Shown piece by piece: positions 46,210-58,382 of a stretch of 64,000 bases of DNA; positions within the stretch are counted from its first letter, which is position 1, and each line of letters opens with the position of its first letter. Source of the stretch: Sinonovacula constricta (Eukaryota; Mollusca; Bivalvia; Cardiida; Solecurtidae); assembly GCA_007844125.1 (NCBI GenBank), contig CM017572.1, positions 23,783,879 through 23,847,878 on the forward strand, given 5' to 3'. Position numbers and translations under genes: made by a program. A model generated the notes under the pieces. The model saw only the letters and a list, made by a program, of their open reading frames with translations. It was not told the origin of the DNA and made no database searches.

Positions 46210-47750
46210 AGCTATCCTTTGTCTAAGTAAACACGATTTTTAACACTACCTCAGTTGTCAAACAGTCCAAATAGTAAAAAAGAAAAAAATCAATCTTAAT
46301 GTCCGCACTTTCCAAATCAATAAATAGGTAAGATGGGGGATTGCTGACTGCAAAATCTGCTGAAATTGAATTATTACTAGTATCAGGTTGTTAATAGTAC
46401 CCGGTCCTAGCATGTAATTTATTTTTTGTTCCTATTTTACTATCTTGATAAGGTCAGTTATAAATAAAAACAAGTCCAGTTACTAATAAATTAAGCCATT
46501 TATGAATTACTTATTGTTGTAAATATTCGAATGACTTGCCACGACTGTAACAAGTTTTAACCACTCTTTAGGATACAGTCAAGAATAAGCGAAAAACCAA
46601 TCTATTTTATTCCAGATTAAGGGCACATCATTTTGCATGTTTTGGGGTGTTTTTTTTTCATTTTTCTGTGTATTCCATACACTGATAAGGATTATGGCCA
46701 GTTTCACTATGAACCATTGTCATAACATTTAGCTTATGTAAGAAATATGACCTGAATTGCTCAAGCAAATCAAATTTTCTTCCCAAATTGGGGACTCAGG
46801 TATCCTAATATAGGAGTACTGATTGAGGAAAATTCTGTTTAATAAAATAATTAGGTACTATTGAATTTGTATATTCATAAAAATTTTCGTAAAATATTGG
46901 CGATAATGTAATTTCTTAAAACAATTTATAATAATTTTCCAATTTACAGACACCTTTGATAGGGTTTCAGGATTACGTGATGTGTCTACGTTTTTGCGAA
47001 AGATTGGAAAGTTTTAGATTAAAACACCATCCATACGTATAAACTATTGACAACTTTAACAGTGTAAATTAAAATATTAAATATGCATAGAAATAATTGA
47101 GCCATAACTGAATCATAATTCTAGGCAAGTGTGACAAAAAGGGAAGATGAAAAATGTATAATGTAATATCTTCAAGGCAATTCATCTTCCCGGCTCTTCA
47201 ATAAGTGCTGTAGGAAATTATAATAATTGAATTGTACTGACGTAGAACGACAGTAAAAATCATTTGAAGAAAATGAGAGAGGATTTAATATGCATTTCCA
47301 ATAGAATTACAAGTGTCGTTTTTACTGTTGAAATGGTGAGTAATTTGATAATTTCTCTGTCTGGAAGAAATTTTGATAAGTGCATTTTTATAAAAAAAAA
47401 CAATTTCAGCAAAAATGTCCACTTTTTATAGATTTTAAATTTTTTTTTTTTTATCACGCCAGCCATTCTCAGATATTAAGTTTAAAATTGTTATATAATG
47501 TTCTTTTATCTGTAAGAAACATTAAAAATCAACTTCATTTCTTCGAAGTTTTTTGATGTTCATACTTACCACATCATGTGCTTTAAATGAAAAATTCAGC
47601 ACTTGGTATTAAATCTTCACTATCAGTGTTGCTAGATACTTTCAAATGAATGTTCTCAACCATATTTCCAAATTCTGTATTGAACTCTACATTGTGCTTA
47701 CATCAAAATGTCCAAACTGAGATGATTTAAATAAGTATCGGGCATATTCA
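46210..47750. other. Unique AT-rich stretch, probably intron
   Basis: Between the proposed - strand exons at 45965 and 52748. No repeat copies or exons recognised. Confidence 0.35.
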
Positions 47751-47777
47751 GTTTGCAGGTAAAATACAGATTTAACG

Positions 47778-47990
47778 GGGGAGCATTGCCGAGCGGTTTA
47801 AGCCGGCGACTTGTAACTCCTCAGCCCCTCACTGTATGGGTTCGTGTCCCCATAGGGGGCAAGAACTTTCATTTTTTTCCAGCTAACCCACGGAGCACCG
47901 TTGGTTCTTTCAGGACTTCTGGGTCTTCTTGGGTCTTCCTCCACCAATAAGTAGCAGGACTTGGCCGACATGGCCAATATGACCACTCTA
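47778..47990 (+). repeat. SINE A, good class-II head
   Basis: 'gggagcattgccgagcggtt' and 'taagccggcgacttgtaact', B box 'gggttcgtgtcccc'. The body has a repeated 'gggtcttcttgggtcttcct'. Confidence 0.93.
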
Positions 47991-49144
47991 ATCTGGAGCA
48001 TCCAATCTGACATTACTGTCTGTCTATTTTGCAGACAAGCCAAAATATAGTTTGTGATGTTAAAAAAAAAAAACAAGAACAGAAAACATATACAAATTTA
48101 AGCTCCAAATTTCATCCCTTTAATCTGAAGCATCCAGTCTGACATTACTGTCTGTGTTGCAGACCAGCAGAACTTCACCAGGAGAAAATGTATTCACATC
48201 TCTAGATCAATAATTGATTGTTAATTGTTCAATTAACCCACCCAGGTCTGTTATAATTGCCCGCACTTTGCCAACCTGTCAATTATGTAACATCTAACAC
48301 TAGTCCGAGTGAAGTGAGGCTGAAATTCTATCCGGCAATAATAAGGGTGACCCCAGGACTCTTATTGACGACTAGAAGCCATCCTGCTGGCTTGATTGGT
48401 TGCAGCTCAATAGGAATAGTGTTGCAGTAATTATTGGTGGTAATCAAAGTGACAGTAAGTCGTTAAGGACTCCATTGTCTCAATGAAAGCAGATACGCCC
48501 CGTGACAATTGGCTGAAATTTTGCAGATAAATCTTGAAAAGAATGCTAGAAACTAGTTGCCATCCTGCCATGTTTTATCTTCAGTTCAAAATGTTGAGGT
48601 CATTAGTGTTGTGACTGTAAAATTGTGTTTCTTTCTTCTGAACTCATTAACTTATATGGCATTCTCTATTGCTTGTACATGTATGTGTGGGTCGTGAAAA
48701 AGTGTCACTCACACTCCAGGTGCAAGTCCACATAACAATTTATAAAGATGTAGTTAAATTTTGTTAAAAGGCAACACTGTTGGAAAAAAGAGGTTTATTG
48801 GGGGTTTTTTTGGTTTTTTTAATTGTTTGGAATAAATAATCGCTCTGTCTTTTGTTTTTACTTGTTCAGAAGATGGGGAGAGATGTTACTGGGGAGAATG
48901 ACTTATAGAAAAATTGTCATCATTAGGAAATCTACTTTATGAATATTCTCTGTAATGTCACTTTTTATTGGAATAAGATAGAAAATGTTGACTTATTTTT
49001 ATTCTGATTTTGTGATAAAGTGTCCCGTCTTTCAAATCTACCTATCTTTATTTTTTTTATTTTATTTTGACAAAAATATTTATTTTATTTCATGTTTTGA
49101 CATGACAGCAATAATACCTCTCAGACAGTCTAGGGCAGTTCTGT

Positions 49145-49705
49145 CTCAAGGGACTATTGTACCAATTTACAACCCAGACAGAATGTTAAAGGGAAGTCAC
49201 TCATATAGACTAAATCCAATCAAAGGCCCATCACTCTACTACAATGAGGGATTGCCAATATGGCCCAGGGGTTAAACACTTGTTCTATACAAGCATAAAA
49301 GTAACTTCTAGACAGTCATCTAAGTATACAAAAAAGTTGAAAATCAATGTTTTTGATTTTCTCGTCTATGGTTTAAATTACTTTTTGAAATTTATGATGT
49401 GTGCCATTAGTATCTTGAATTGTTTTATGTTGATTATTTGTTGTAAATGCGAAGCTTTTGTGTTCCTTAACAAATACAGAATAAAGTGATATGTATCTGG
49501 GATATAGCACTCAATAAAAATGGTGCACATGTACAACCCATACTGCGAGGATGTTAAAGGGGAAGTCACTCCTGGAGACCAAATCTTGTCAAAGGACCGT
49601 CACTTTTATCTAATTGACAGATTGCCTTTATAAACCAGGGGTTAAACACTTCTATAATGTTTTAATGCAGAGTAACTTCTAGACAGTACCTTGAGTATAT
49701 AAAAA
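49145..49705 (+). repeat. Two diverged direct copies, about 195 bp each
   Basis: 49145-49342 and 49508-49705 share, in order, 'acaaccca', 'gatgttaaagg', 'ggaagtcactc', 'caggggttaaacacttctat' and 'taacttctagacagt', plus an A-rich end. The offset is about 367 bp. Both could be copies of an unknown dispersed element. The 96-residue reading frame overlapping the first copy is not supported as a gene. Confidence 0.8.
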
Positions 49706-49894
49706 AAAAAAATTCTTTGTTCATTTTTTCCATTCTGTTTTTGAAATATACTACCTTATTTATTTTGAGCTTATCATGCTTTACTTTTTTAAAAAGGTTG
49801 ATGTGCTTTGTTGGTACATGTGTGTTGTTAATGCCTTTTTGGTGGAGTCAGCTATTTATTTTAAACTCGAAAAGTGGACACTGCAACAAACAAA

Positions 49895-49965
49895 CAAAAT
49901 TTGTGGACACCATCTCCAGATAACTTAAAAACTGTTGGTGGGAGTATTAACCCAATAAAAAATAG
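49895..49965 (+). repeat. SINE B 3' end
   Basis: 'gtggacaccatctccagata', 'actgttggtgggag' and 'taacccaataaaaaa'. Confidence 0.85.
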
Positions 49966-50059
49966 CATTATTATTGCTTTAAAGAGAATGCCATCTTTAT
50001 CTAACAGTTGTTGATTCCTCCTACCAAATATTACCTTTATAGTTAGAAATAAATAAAAC

Positions 50060-50345
50060 AGAACTTGTGTCCAACCATGGTTGCCCTGGTTGCCAAATTC
50101 AATAAAGAAACAGATCTTGTGTCCAACCATGTTTGCTCTGGTTGCCAAATTGAATAAACGGACTTCATGACCTACCATGGTTTCCAAATTAAATAAATGA
50201 AACAGATCATGTGTCTAACCATGGTTGCTCTGGTTGCCATATTGAATAAAGAAACGGATTTCATGACCTACCATGGTTGCCAAATTAAATAAATGAAACA
50301 GATCATGTGTCTAACCATGGTTGCTCTGGTTGCCAAATTGTCACT
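50060..50345. repeat. Minisatellite, alternating units of about 50 bp
   Basis: Units alternate between 'cagatcatgtgtctaaccat' (ggttgctctggttgcca) and 'cggatttcatgacctaccat' (ggttgccaaattaaataa). Two types in alternation make a higher-order unit of about 100 bp repeated nearly three times. Confidence 0.9.
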
Positions 50346-50935
50346 TTGTGTTGTCAACCGTCTAAATAATATATTCCTACTCCAAGTATCCTAACTGTCT
50401 AGATGATGTATTCGTACACCAGGTGTTGTCTTATCACCATTTATGAATGACTGGTTTTTTGCACCTGTCCGCCAATTAAAAATATGCTCTTTACCATTTT
50501 ACTATATGATCTCTCTGATCTTCATCCCTCATCTGTCTATTACTGGATTTGTAAAAAGCAATTAACTAATATACTTTTTTTTGGCCCATATTGTTTTTTG
50601 AAAAAAGGCAACAATGGTGAAATTGTACATGTTATACATCGAATAAGATTTTGATTCCTGTCCCGTCCCATATATTCATTACATTTATAATATTTTGTAT
50701 TTGTTTACACAGAAGTTTGGTCTTTGGTCTTGCATATACTGTATGACATCTTCAGTTGTTTGTTAATGATGGTGTTACAATCATTCCTTAGAGATGGAGG
50801 TTACATGCTAATGATGATACATCAAATCAAGGCCCAAGGTTATTAAAACTGACTTTTAGTCTGAGCCATATTCTGACCAATCAAATGCTTGAGAATGTTC
50901 TCCGCCTCAAGCACAAAGTTTTTATCCTTACCTTA

Positions 50936-51120
50936 TGTCTCATCGCATGGGTTCGAGAGCCGTTCAGGCGAAGGACTTAACGTGAGAAGGTCTACCAACT
51001 GATTTGCGGTGTGCCGGTGGTTCTACCCAGACATTTGTTTGGGGTCTTCCTCCACGAAAAAGCTGGACGTCACTAAAATAATCATTATTGATCGCTGCAA
51101 TGTATTTCAAAAACAAAAAT
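50936..51120 (+). repeat. SINE A, 5' truncated
   Basis: Starts at 'tgtctcatcgcatgggttcg'. 'ggttctacccagacatttgt', 'aaagctggacgtcactaaaa' and a poly-A tail are present. Confidence 0.94.
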
Positions 51121-51299
51121 TTATCATTTTCAAGAGGATTGATGCTATCACAGCAAGGACAACACTATTTGCTTGAATTGAACACCATCTACCAGGACAC
51201 TGAGTTTCTTCCTGTATCTCAATTTCAATGTGAGACTAAATCTTAAAACTTAACCAACAACGAACAATTAAACAACCTTCTTAATATAAAACTTTAACC

Positions 51300-52200
51300 A
51301 AATCTGAAAAAAAAAAAAAAACACACGAAAAAAGCTAAAACCAAAAGTCTCAGATAAATTTCTAAGTCTTAAGCCATGATAAGCAGCAGTGTCAGATTTT
51401 ACTTGTAATTAATATGGCAAGATAATTAATGCTGATGCATATGCTAGCGAAATTGTATAAACATTAGCTTGTTATGTTAGTCTACAGCTAGCTCACACAT
51501 GTTTCATATAAGATGATTTGTAAGTGTCAAGTATTAATGGGCAAAATGACATAACATTATTTTACTTGTGTCTTTTGTTTTAAGAGCTTGGAATTCTTAC
51601 TAAACAACGCAGTCGGTTGGTGTAAAGCATTATGAAAATTCACCAAAATATTTACAAAAATGTACAAAAGTTTGCAAAAATTAACACATCATACATTACG
51701 CATGGGTGGAGGGGATATGGTGTTTTTGCTACAGCATTTTTTCTCTTTTAGATTGTCAACGAAACATTTAAATACAGTTTTAATGGGTTTACTTCAGTAC
51801 TGAAAATGTAGAGAGAATTTATAATTGACTTATAATGGAATACTTCACATTGTGCTTGTGTTTATTTTGACAGCTGGGGACGAAATTAACAGCCTCATAC
51901 ATTTGTGGTTTTGTTTATGAACAGATAAGCATGTCTTTCAACTCAACATCTTTATTCCTTTACTTGACATTTCATTAATTTAGCTGTCCTTGTAAATGTC
52001 TTTTAAATTTAGTGTTTTTTTTTCTCTATAATTCAGAGGTTTATCATTACACAAATTGCCAAGGTTATTGAGTGTCTTTCAGTTACTTCCTCCTTGCTTT
52101 TTTTAGGGGACATTACTCTAATTGCTCAGTTTAAATTGTTTTATCTCTTTTATTTGTAGGTTATTGGTTAATCCATATAGAAATGTCATTTACTACTTTT
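51300..52200. other. Unique AT-rich stretch, nothing recognised
   Basis: Within the proposed intron between the - strand exons. No repeat or exon recognised. Confidence 0.35.
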
Positions 52201-52204
52201 TTCA

Positions 52205-52425
52205 GTGTAGTGGTAGAGTCAACGATTTGTAACTCCTCTGTCAAGCCTCTCACCGCGTGGGTTCGAGTCCTGTGGGAAGGTCTTCCAGCTGACATTTGGT
52301 GTGCCAGTGGTTCCTCCCGCACATCTGTCTGGGGTCTTATTCCACCAAATAGTTAATGCAGCTATAATGATCATAAATGGTCACTGTGATGTATCTTAAA
52401 AATAACCAAAAACAAAACCAACAAA
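52205..52425 (+). repeat. SINE A with small deletions
   Basis: 'gtgtagtggtagagtcaacg', 'ctcaccgcgtgggttcgagt' and B box 'gggttcgagtcct'. The 'ggggcgaaggacttaatg' segment is missing. The rest of the body and tail are present. Confidence 0.94.
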
Positions 52426-52652
52426 CTTCAGTCACTATAAAAGCACAAAATACTCTTTTTTTTAAGTGTAACATGCTTTGTTATAAAAAATCTGGACTAG
52501 GAAAAAGGAAAAATGGTGAAAACAAGAATGAAACTTCAAAAAGATATTTTTATGTATTTTTTAGAATTTTACCTAAGTCATTCATCGACATAATCTCTTG
52601 TATTTCCTGTTTATAATTACTTAAATAGAAAAAAATGAAGGCTCTGACAATA

Positions 52653-52875
52653 TTATCTGATAAACCATAAAACTTGGCAGCGGTTCACTGAAGGTTTTTC
52701 TAAGGAAGGTAGAATATTATTTTTGGCTCTGAAGGATTTTAATTCACTCAAGACAAAACTGACTGCATTTCCTGTCTCCATCATTGGATGTTTGCTCAAA
52801 ACATCCCGAGCCTCCCAAAGGGTCTTATCGATATGTTTCCGATTCGGTAAATAATATACAAATTGAATTTTCCTG
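52653..52875 (-). CDS. Exon of the - strand gene (3' limit uncertain)
   Basis: A superb acceptor ('tctttgtttctcatttcag') opens a 223-bp segment without stops until TAA at 52655-52653. The reading begins RKIQFVYYLPNRKHIDKTLW and continues with EARDVLSKHPMMETGNAVSF. Two endings are possible. It may be a terminal exon reading through to VLWFIR and the stop, or it may be spliced at 'gtgaat' after 52748, leaving one base in the phase needed by 45965-45882. The second option links the four - strand segments into one coding chain. The residue texture (charged, Leu-rich) suggests alpha helices. Unrecognised family. Confidence 0.5.
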
Positions 52876-53359
52876 CTGAAATGAGAAACAAAGATTTTAT
52901 GATATGATGCTCATCTTGTTTGTTGATGTAAGCTAGTTAAAAAAAATAAATAAAAATGAAATGCTGCCAATTCAATTTATTTGTTAAATACTAAGATATT
53001 GTTAATTTAATATCTTATTTCTTAAGTCTGTTTTTCTGTTTGTTTATAAGTAAATCTGAACAGTTAGAATTAAATAATTGACTGATGCATTGGTGCTACA
53101 ACCTAGGTATTGTTTTGAAGACATGTTCATCTTAAAAAAAAAGGCTGTTACCATGACAACTGTGACTATGTCAGGCACTGACTCAAAAATAAAAGTAAAG
53201 ACTGGTATTGACAAAGCCAAATTTAATTTTCCATAAAAGTTATTTCTTTATATTTTCAAAACATCTAAGCATTTAAGCCAAGGTTTTTTCTCCCCCAAAC
53301 TCCCCCGCCCTATTTGGAAAAACTAAAAAAAATCATACTAATCATTCAATTCAATTCAC

Positions 53360-53615
53360 CGGCCGCAATAGCTCAGGTGGTAGAGCGTCGGCTTGCGGAT
53401 TGGGAGGTCGTGGGTTCGAACCCCGGCCGGGTCAAACCATAGACTTTAAAGTTGGTAGTAGTGGCTTCCCTCCTAACGCTCGGGGCTAAGGGGACAGCAT
53501 TACGCCTGACTCGTCGGTGTCAGTATAATGGACCGGCCGGGTTCAGTCCCTGGGCACCTCATAAGTGCCCCTGTGCAGTATCGGCAAAAATGCCGGCTAA
53601 TCCCATCCCATCCCT
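53360..53615 (+). repeat. SINE C, complete and best preserved
   Basis: Head 'ggccgcaatagctcaggtgg' with D arm, 'tagagcgtcggcttgcggat' and T arm 'gtgggttcgaaccccggc' form a credible tRNA-like fold. The body is complete except for a deletion of 'ctataatgatagaaatg' near the 3' end. Close to the family consensus, so the most recent-looking SINE in the window. Confidence 0.97.
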
Positions 53616-54452
53616 CAATTCAGTTCAATGCAGAACCTATTACTCATGTGTCTGGAGTGGTCAATTACGTCATTTATTTGACCAGGGTTAAGGATTACAA
53701 TTTGTTTCGTTTTTTTATTTTCTTTTTGAAATTGTGAAAAAAACATTCAACCAAATATATCAGTCTTCCAAAACTGGCCAAAAACAACAACCCTGTAAGC
53801 TTACTGCCCATTCTGAGGAAATGTATACTTTATTTCCAATTTTTCCTTTTTTTGAATTTCCTGCACAAAGACCTTAAAGAATTTTTTGAACATTCAATAA
53901 ATAGAACATGATAGTTTGTGTAAATATTTGGCATTACAGTAAGTGGTTAAGTGAATAAAAAAAAAATGTTAAAAAAAACCCAATAACAAATAAATATGTA
54001 GCCCTAGAAAAAGCAGGAAGTTATTAATAAAACAGATTCTGATCAGAATGTCTTCAGTTTAAGCTGCTAGATCTGGATGTACACTCGATGCCTTGTATTC
54101 TTTGATGCAGGTTAGGTAATATTGAGCTAAGCTAAGCTTTAGCAAATTGAACGTCCATAAAGGCCTAGCACTATATAAACATGCAAAGGTCCAAAGTAAA
54201 TTTTACATCTATTTGCTTTCAGTGCAGGATTGATATATCTGAAGATCGACCAGGAATGTTTTTAGAGCATTCCATTTCTCGGTGACAAAGTCAACCTATT
54301 AGGTTTCCATGACGACTGTAGAAATTGTCATCAACAGGTCATCATGGGTTAGAAAGCTATAATCTTGTCACGGCTCTAAGAGCTGTTTCCTGGGAAAGAG
54401 AAAGTAATATAATTGGATTTTGCTGATTCAATTTATGTCGTTTGTCATCAAG

Positions 54453-54529
54453 GCTTGGTTCAAGGAGTTGGCTCGCTGTGCGATGGGTTCGAAGAGCGAG
54501 CAAGAGACAATGAGTAGACGTGAGCACAA
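54453..54529 (+). CDS. Exon-like open segment
   Basis: 77 bp after 'gtcgtttgtcatcaag' and before the donor 'gtaaga'. It reads AWFKELARCAMGSKSEQETM then SRREH, phase 0 in and 2 out. The codon texture is good. However the piece 'gctgtgcgatgggttcga' resembles the B-box region of SINE A, so it may be a degenerate SINE head, and no partner exon was found. Confidence 0.25.
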
Positions 54530-55699
54530 GTAAGAACCGAGCTCTTTCCGATGGAGATTTTGGTATATTTACTCCCATTTGGCCACTACTGTTTTTTTCA
54601 TTACTATTCTTGGTTGCTATTGTTAGTGTTTGGTACTTAAGGAAACCGCAATACTTGATAGTGCTTGGGTCATCCACAGGCTCCCAGAAAATAAATGCAT
54701 AAAAGATAAGGTGAAAAAGAAAAAAAAAACAGGAATTTCTATTTTTATGTCTTCTTTTTTAATAGGAAAGTGGAGTATGACATCTTTTTTTTCAATGTTG
54801 ACATGGATTGATGATTTTTATGCTATATTGTAGAACTCAATAGATGTTATTTATTATTCTGATAGGGAATTTTCTCAATAAAACAGACTCTTTATACTCT
54901 ATTGACCAGTGGGTTTGTAAAAAAGAGCAGATTCATCGCTGGTTTATATTTTGAAAAAGGCAGACTGGGCCGAAACATTAGTAAAGAGTTTAACGATATG
55001 TTATAATGTAGAAGTTGTTTCAGCAAATTTTCTGTAAACACTAATTTCTAATAATTTAACCGCTTATTTTCTTCACATGGAACATATATACATCATTATG
55101 TAGCATTAGGAATTTCCAAAACAATCACAAGTGTTGTAGATAAAATAATTTCTTGGCTAATATTATCATAAACGGGCACAGTGGTAGTAATGATGTTACA
55201 TACTTGCAGGCCTTTTGTAAATTACATAAGATTAGATGTTGATTTAAAAAAAGATGTCAGCCGCCTTTTTTCTAGCAAATATAACCACTAATGTAACATT
55301 CTCAATGATATTTGCTTCATTAACTTGGGGAAACTTGTCAGCTCCAAGAATTATGTATGCAGCCGCAAAATTGCTGAAATAAATGCAGCAGATGTACCAA
55401 AATGATGACAGATGATGACATGAAAGTTTAATGACTTTCATCAGCATGGTATTCTAACATACATAAATGCTGAATTTGGTGTTTCAGTGCCTCAATGAAA
55501 AAAAAACTTGACTGTCACATAAAAAATTCATTCTACATGCGTACATGTAGTTTAGTGGTTTTTGGTGGGTTTCTTTGAAATTATCTTGTTGTAGGTTTGA
55601 ATAAACATGGAAATAAAGTGGCAAAAATGTGTCTTTTTCCATGTTTTTTTGTTTCTATATACAAGTTTAAAAGCACCTGTGATATTTTGGGAACAGATG

Positions 55700-55915
55700 G
55701 TTATAACTCCAGCGACACTATGCTCCCTCACTGGGTTTGTGTCTCGGCTGGGATGAAAATTGTCATGATGTACTTAATAGACATTTGTTTAGGTTCTGCC
55801 AGCATAAATGGATCATGGTTGTGTCACTATGATATATTTTTCAAAAAACGAACCTGCAAAAATGGCTGGACGTCGCTATATTGATCGCTGCAATGTAATA
55901 ACAAAACATACGAAA
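55700..55915 (+). repeat. Two adjoining SINE A remnants
   Basis: 55700-55855 is a decayed copy ('ctccctcactgggtttgtgt', 'gacatttgtttaggttctgc', 'catggttgtgtcactatgat'). 55856-55915 is a 3' end ('aatggctggacgtcgctata', 'gatcgctgcaatgtaataac'). Confidence 0.7.
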
Positions 55916-55969
55916 CACTAAGTAATCTTCTCATTTGAAATATTTGACATCTGCAGTGACGTAAACATT

Positions 55970-56200
55970 GTAGTAGTGGAAGTATCCCCGATTTGTAACT
56001 CCTGACTGCTAAGCCTCTCAATGTGTGGGTTTGAGTTCCGTTTGGCGTGAAGGACTTAATGAGGGAAGGTCTTTTCGCTGACCGGCGGTGCGCCGGTGGT
56101 TCTATCCAGACATTTGTCTGGGGTCTTCCTTCACCAAAAAGGTGGATGTTGCTGTAATGATCATAACTGGTCGCTGCAATGTCAAAAACAAAAACAAACA
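55970..56200 (+). repeat. SINE A, head damaged
   Basis: 'ccccgatttgtaactcctga', B box 'gggtttgagttcc', 'ggtgcgccggtggttctatc' and 'gacatttgtctggggtcttc', with A tail. Third SINE A within about 500 bp. Confidence 0.94.
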
Positions 56201-56449
56201 TCGAAGTGTATAATCAGTGTGCTTTTATAATATTTTGCTGGTTCTTTATCTGGTTATTTTGGCCAGTCATAGCTACTGTTTTCACACATGTGCCAAAATA
56301 AATATATTTTCACTTCAAGACTTGTGCATTTTTGCTTATCAAGTTTTTATTGGCATTGCTTTGGATTTCAATTTTTCTCATTAAAATGGAAACTGACACC
56401 TTATGTCTGTGATGGTGCAGGCAGATTTCATGATTTCAGATTTGGGGCA

Positions 56450-56505
56450 AATATTGTAGGTGCAGACCAACCTGTCTGATTAGGATCGACACTTTTTGCT
56501 AACCT
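56450..56505. repeat. Family G copy
   Basis: 'tgtaggtgcagaccaacctg' then 'tctgattaggatcgacactt', then 'tttgct'. Confidence 0.5.
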
Positions 56506-56625
56506 GTGGTGCGTCTGTGGTTCTACCAAGACCTAAGTCTGTAGAGTATTCAGCCACCAATAATCAGCCAGAGGTTGCCAGTGTGACCATAATTGTGTCG
56601 GTGTGATGTAAAAAAAAAAAAAAAT
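56497..56625 (+). repeat. SINE A 3' half
   Basis: 'gctaacctgtggtgcgtctg', 'accataattgtgtcggtgtg' and a poly-A tail running into a poly-T stretch. Confidence 0.88.
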
Positions 56626-57283
56626 TTTTTTTTTTTACTGCTAAATCTAGCTGTATATCTTATAACCTGTCCGTGAGGTGATGTTTGTGCTATTTCAGCA
56701 GTAAAATGACCTCATTGTTATCTATTTTGGTGTTTGGTTTCTTTTGTTAAGAAATGAAAACATGCCACTGTTATAACAATCGATAGATTTTTTTTTTTAT
56801 TGTAAGGTTCTTCTCATTTGGTAGATGGTTGTTCTTTCTAGAACTGTCATGGTAAGCAGATTTAACATGGGTGGTAAATTTTCAGTAAGTCGATTTAAAG
56901 CTTGTATATAACTCTTGTCACTATTGATATTGTAAGGAAAGTTCATTGCAGAATATTGATCAATATTATCAGAGACTGGACAACTGATTAAAATTTGATT
57001 TTGTTTATAGATTTCTGTCATTCCTCCATTCGATCCTTAGAAATATATCATAGTAGGGTATATTTTACAAAATATAATGTCTGCTGCTAGCATCTTTTTA
57101 TATAGATCAGAAGAGTGGAATTGACTAATCTGCATTTAAACTATTTGCCTAAGCCTGAATAACTTGGATATATAAGGTGTTCTTTTTTTTTTCTGTACAT
57201 TTTGGTCCACAGCAATACTTAATAGACATGTGGAGACTTCCCACTTGATATTTTTAAAAGACCACCCTGCCATTTGTTTGTTG

Positions 57284-57398
57284 TGTTTATTATTCCACCA
57301 ACAGTATTTCAGTTATCTAGAGAGGGCTATACCACTACCATTTTTTATGGCTTTGGTATGTCGCGGTCTAGATCAACCAATTGCGCTACCAGGTCCGG
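57284..57398 (-). repeat. SINE B, reverse, with large internal deletion
   Basis: Both ends are present (3' end 'attattccaccaacagtatt', 5' end 'accaattgcgctaccaggtc'). The middle between 'tatagccctctc' and 'cagataactgaaatac' on the - strand is lost. Confidence 0.9.
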
Positions 57399-58049
57399 TG
57401 CACCCTGCTGTAAAACCAGTGAAAACACCAACACTCTGCATGAAAAACTGCAAGATTTTAGGTTCTTTAAACGGTGAACATTTTTACAGTGCAAGAAAAA
57501 AGAAAAACATTCAGAATCTTTAGGCATTTCTCTTCAAGGGAATGCACACTCCTTAAATAATAGAATTTCAGTAAAAACAAGAAGATGAGACAAACCATTT
57601 TTTTTTATTTTAGCCTTGAAAATTGGTGCTTTTTTAATGTTGTTTATTTTTCTTGTGCGCTTAATTTGTCTCAATTTTGAGCAAGCAAAAAAAAAATGAT
57701 AAAATAATTAAAAAAAATAGAGAACAGCACTTTGCAAAAAAACAAGTCAAAGGATGCAAAGATTCTGTTGTAACATCAACAATTGCTACAATAACGACAT
57801 CAGAAAACCAATCGAGCAGATGTCATTAGAGGTGTTTGAAAGATTAAGAATGTGAGGAAGTTGGGAAGGCGGGAAAACAGGAAAAAAAACCCCATAATTT
57901 TGGACGGTTGTTTTGAGAGAGGGAAAGAAAAGGGTTATCTGTTGTTGTTACAAGCATTAAAAAGATTTTTTTTTTATGAATTGGAAAAAATAACAAAACA
58001 AGCCAAAGGAATGATAATGTTGAAGCAGGCATGAAATATGCATGTGAAC

Positions 58050-58190
58050 TTTCTCTGGGGCCAAAGTGGGAGATTTTTTACTTGTAAAGCTGAAGATTTT
58101 TTACTTCAAAGTGGGAGATTTGTTATTTTCACATAAACAAAGAATGAAGTTACCGGTTTCCAAGTAGGGAGATTTCTAAAAATGAGTTTT
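58050..58190 (-). repeat. Dispersed repeat family F, reverse copy
   Basis: 'gccaaagtgggagatttttt', 'aagtgggagatttgttattt', 'cacataaacaaagaatgaag' and 'gggagatttctaaaaatg'. The SINE B at 58195 abuts its end. Confidence 0.65.
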
Positions 58191-58194
58191 TTTT

Positions 58195-58382
58195 GTTTAT
58201 TGGGTTTATCGTCCTACCAACAGTAGTTATCTGGAGACGTGTCCACTTGAAGCATATTTAGTGCTGCCTTCACTGTGTATAGCATGCCATGAACACCTGG
58301 CATGATACCACACCCAGTTACATTATCCTGACACTTGGCCAGCCAGTCATAGAAATACCCTTATATTTGCTTGAGTGTTGAA
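58195..58382 (-). repeat. SINE B, reverse, 5' truncated
   Basis: 'ttattgggtttatcgtccta', 'gtgctgccttcactgtgtat', 'agcatgccatgaacacctgg' and 'taccacacccagttacatta', ending at 'ccttatatttgcttgagtg'. Confidence 0.95.

Noticed and set aside
53360..53432. Functional tRNA gene
   Set aside because: The tRNA-like part continues directly into the SINE C body shared with six other loci, so it is the SINE head.
53452..53737. 79- and 69-residue reading frames
   Set aside because: They lie inside SINE C; near-identical translations appear at every SINE C copy.
54357..54677. 106-residue - strand reading frame
   Set aside because: The reading frame has no domain texture, and the opposite strand of the same DNA offers an equally plausible short exon; retained only as a low-confidence + strand candidate at 54453-54529.
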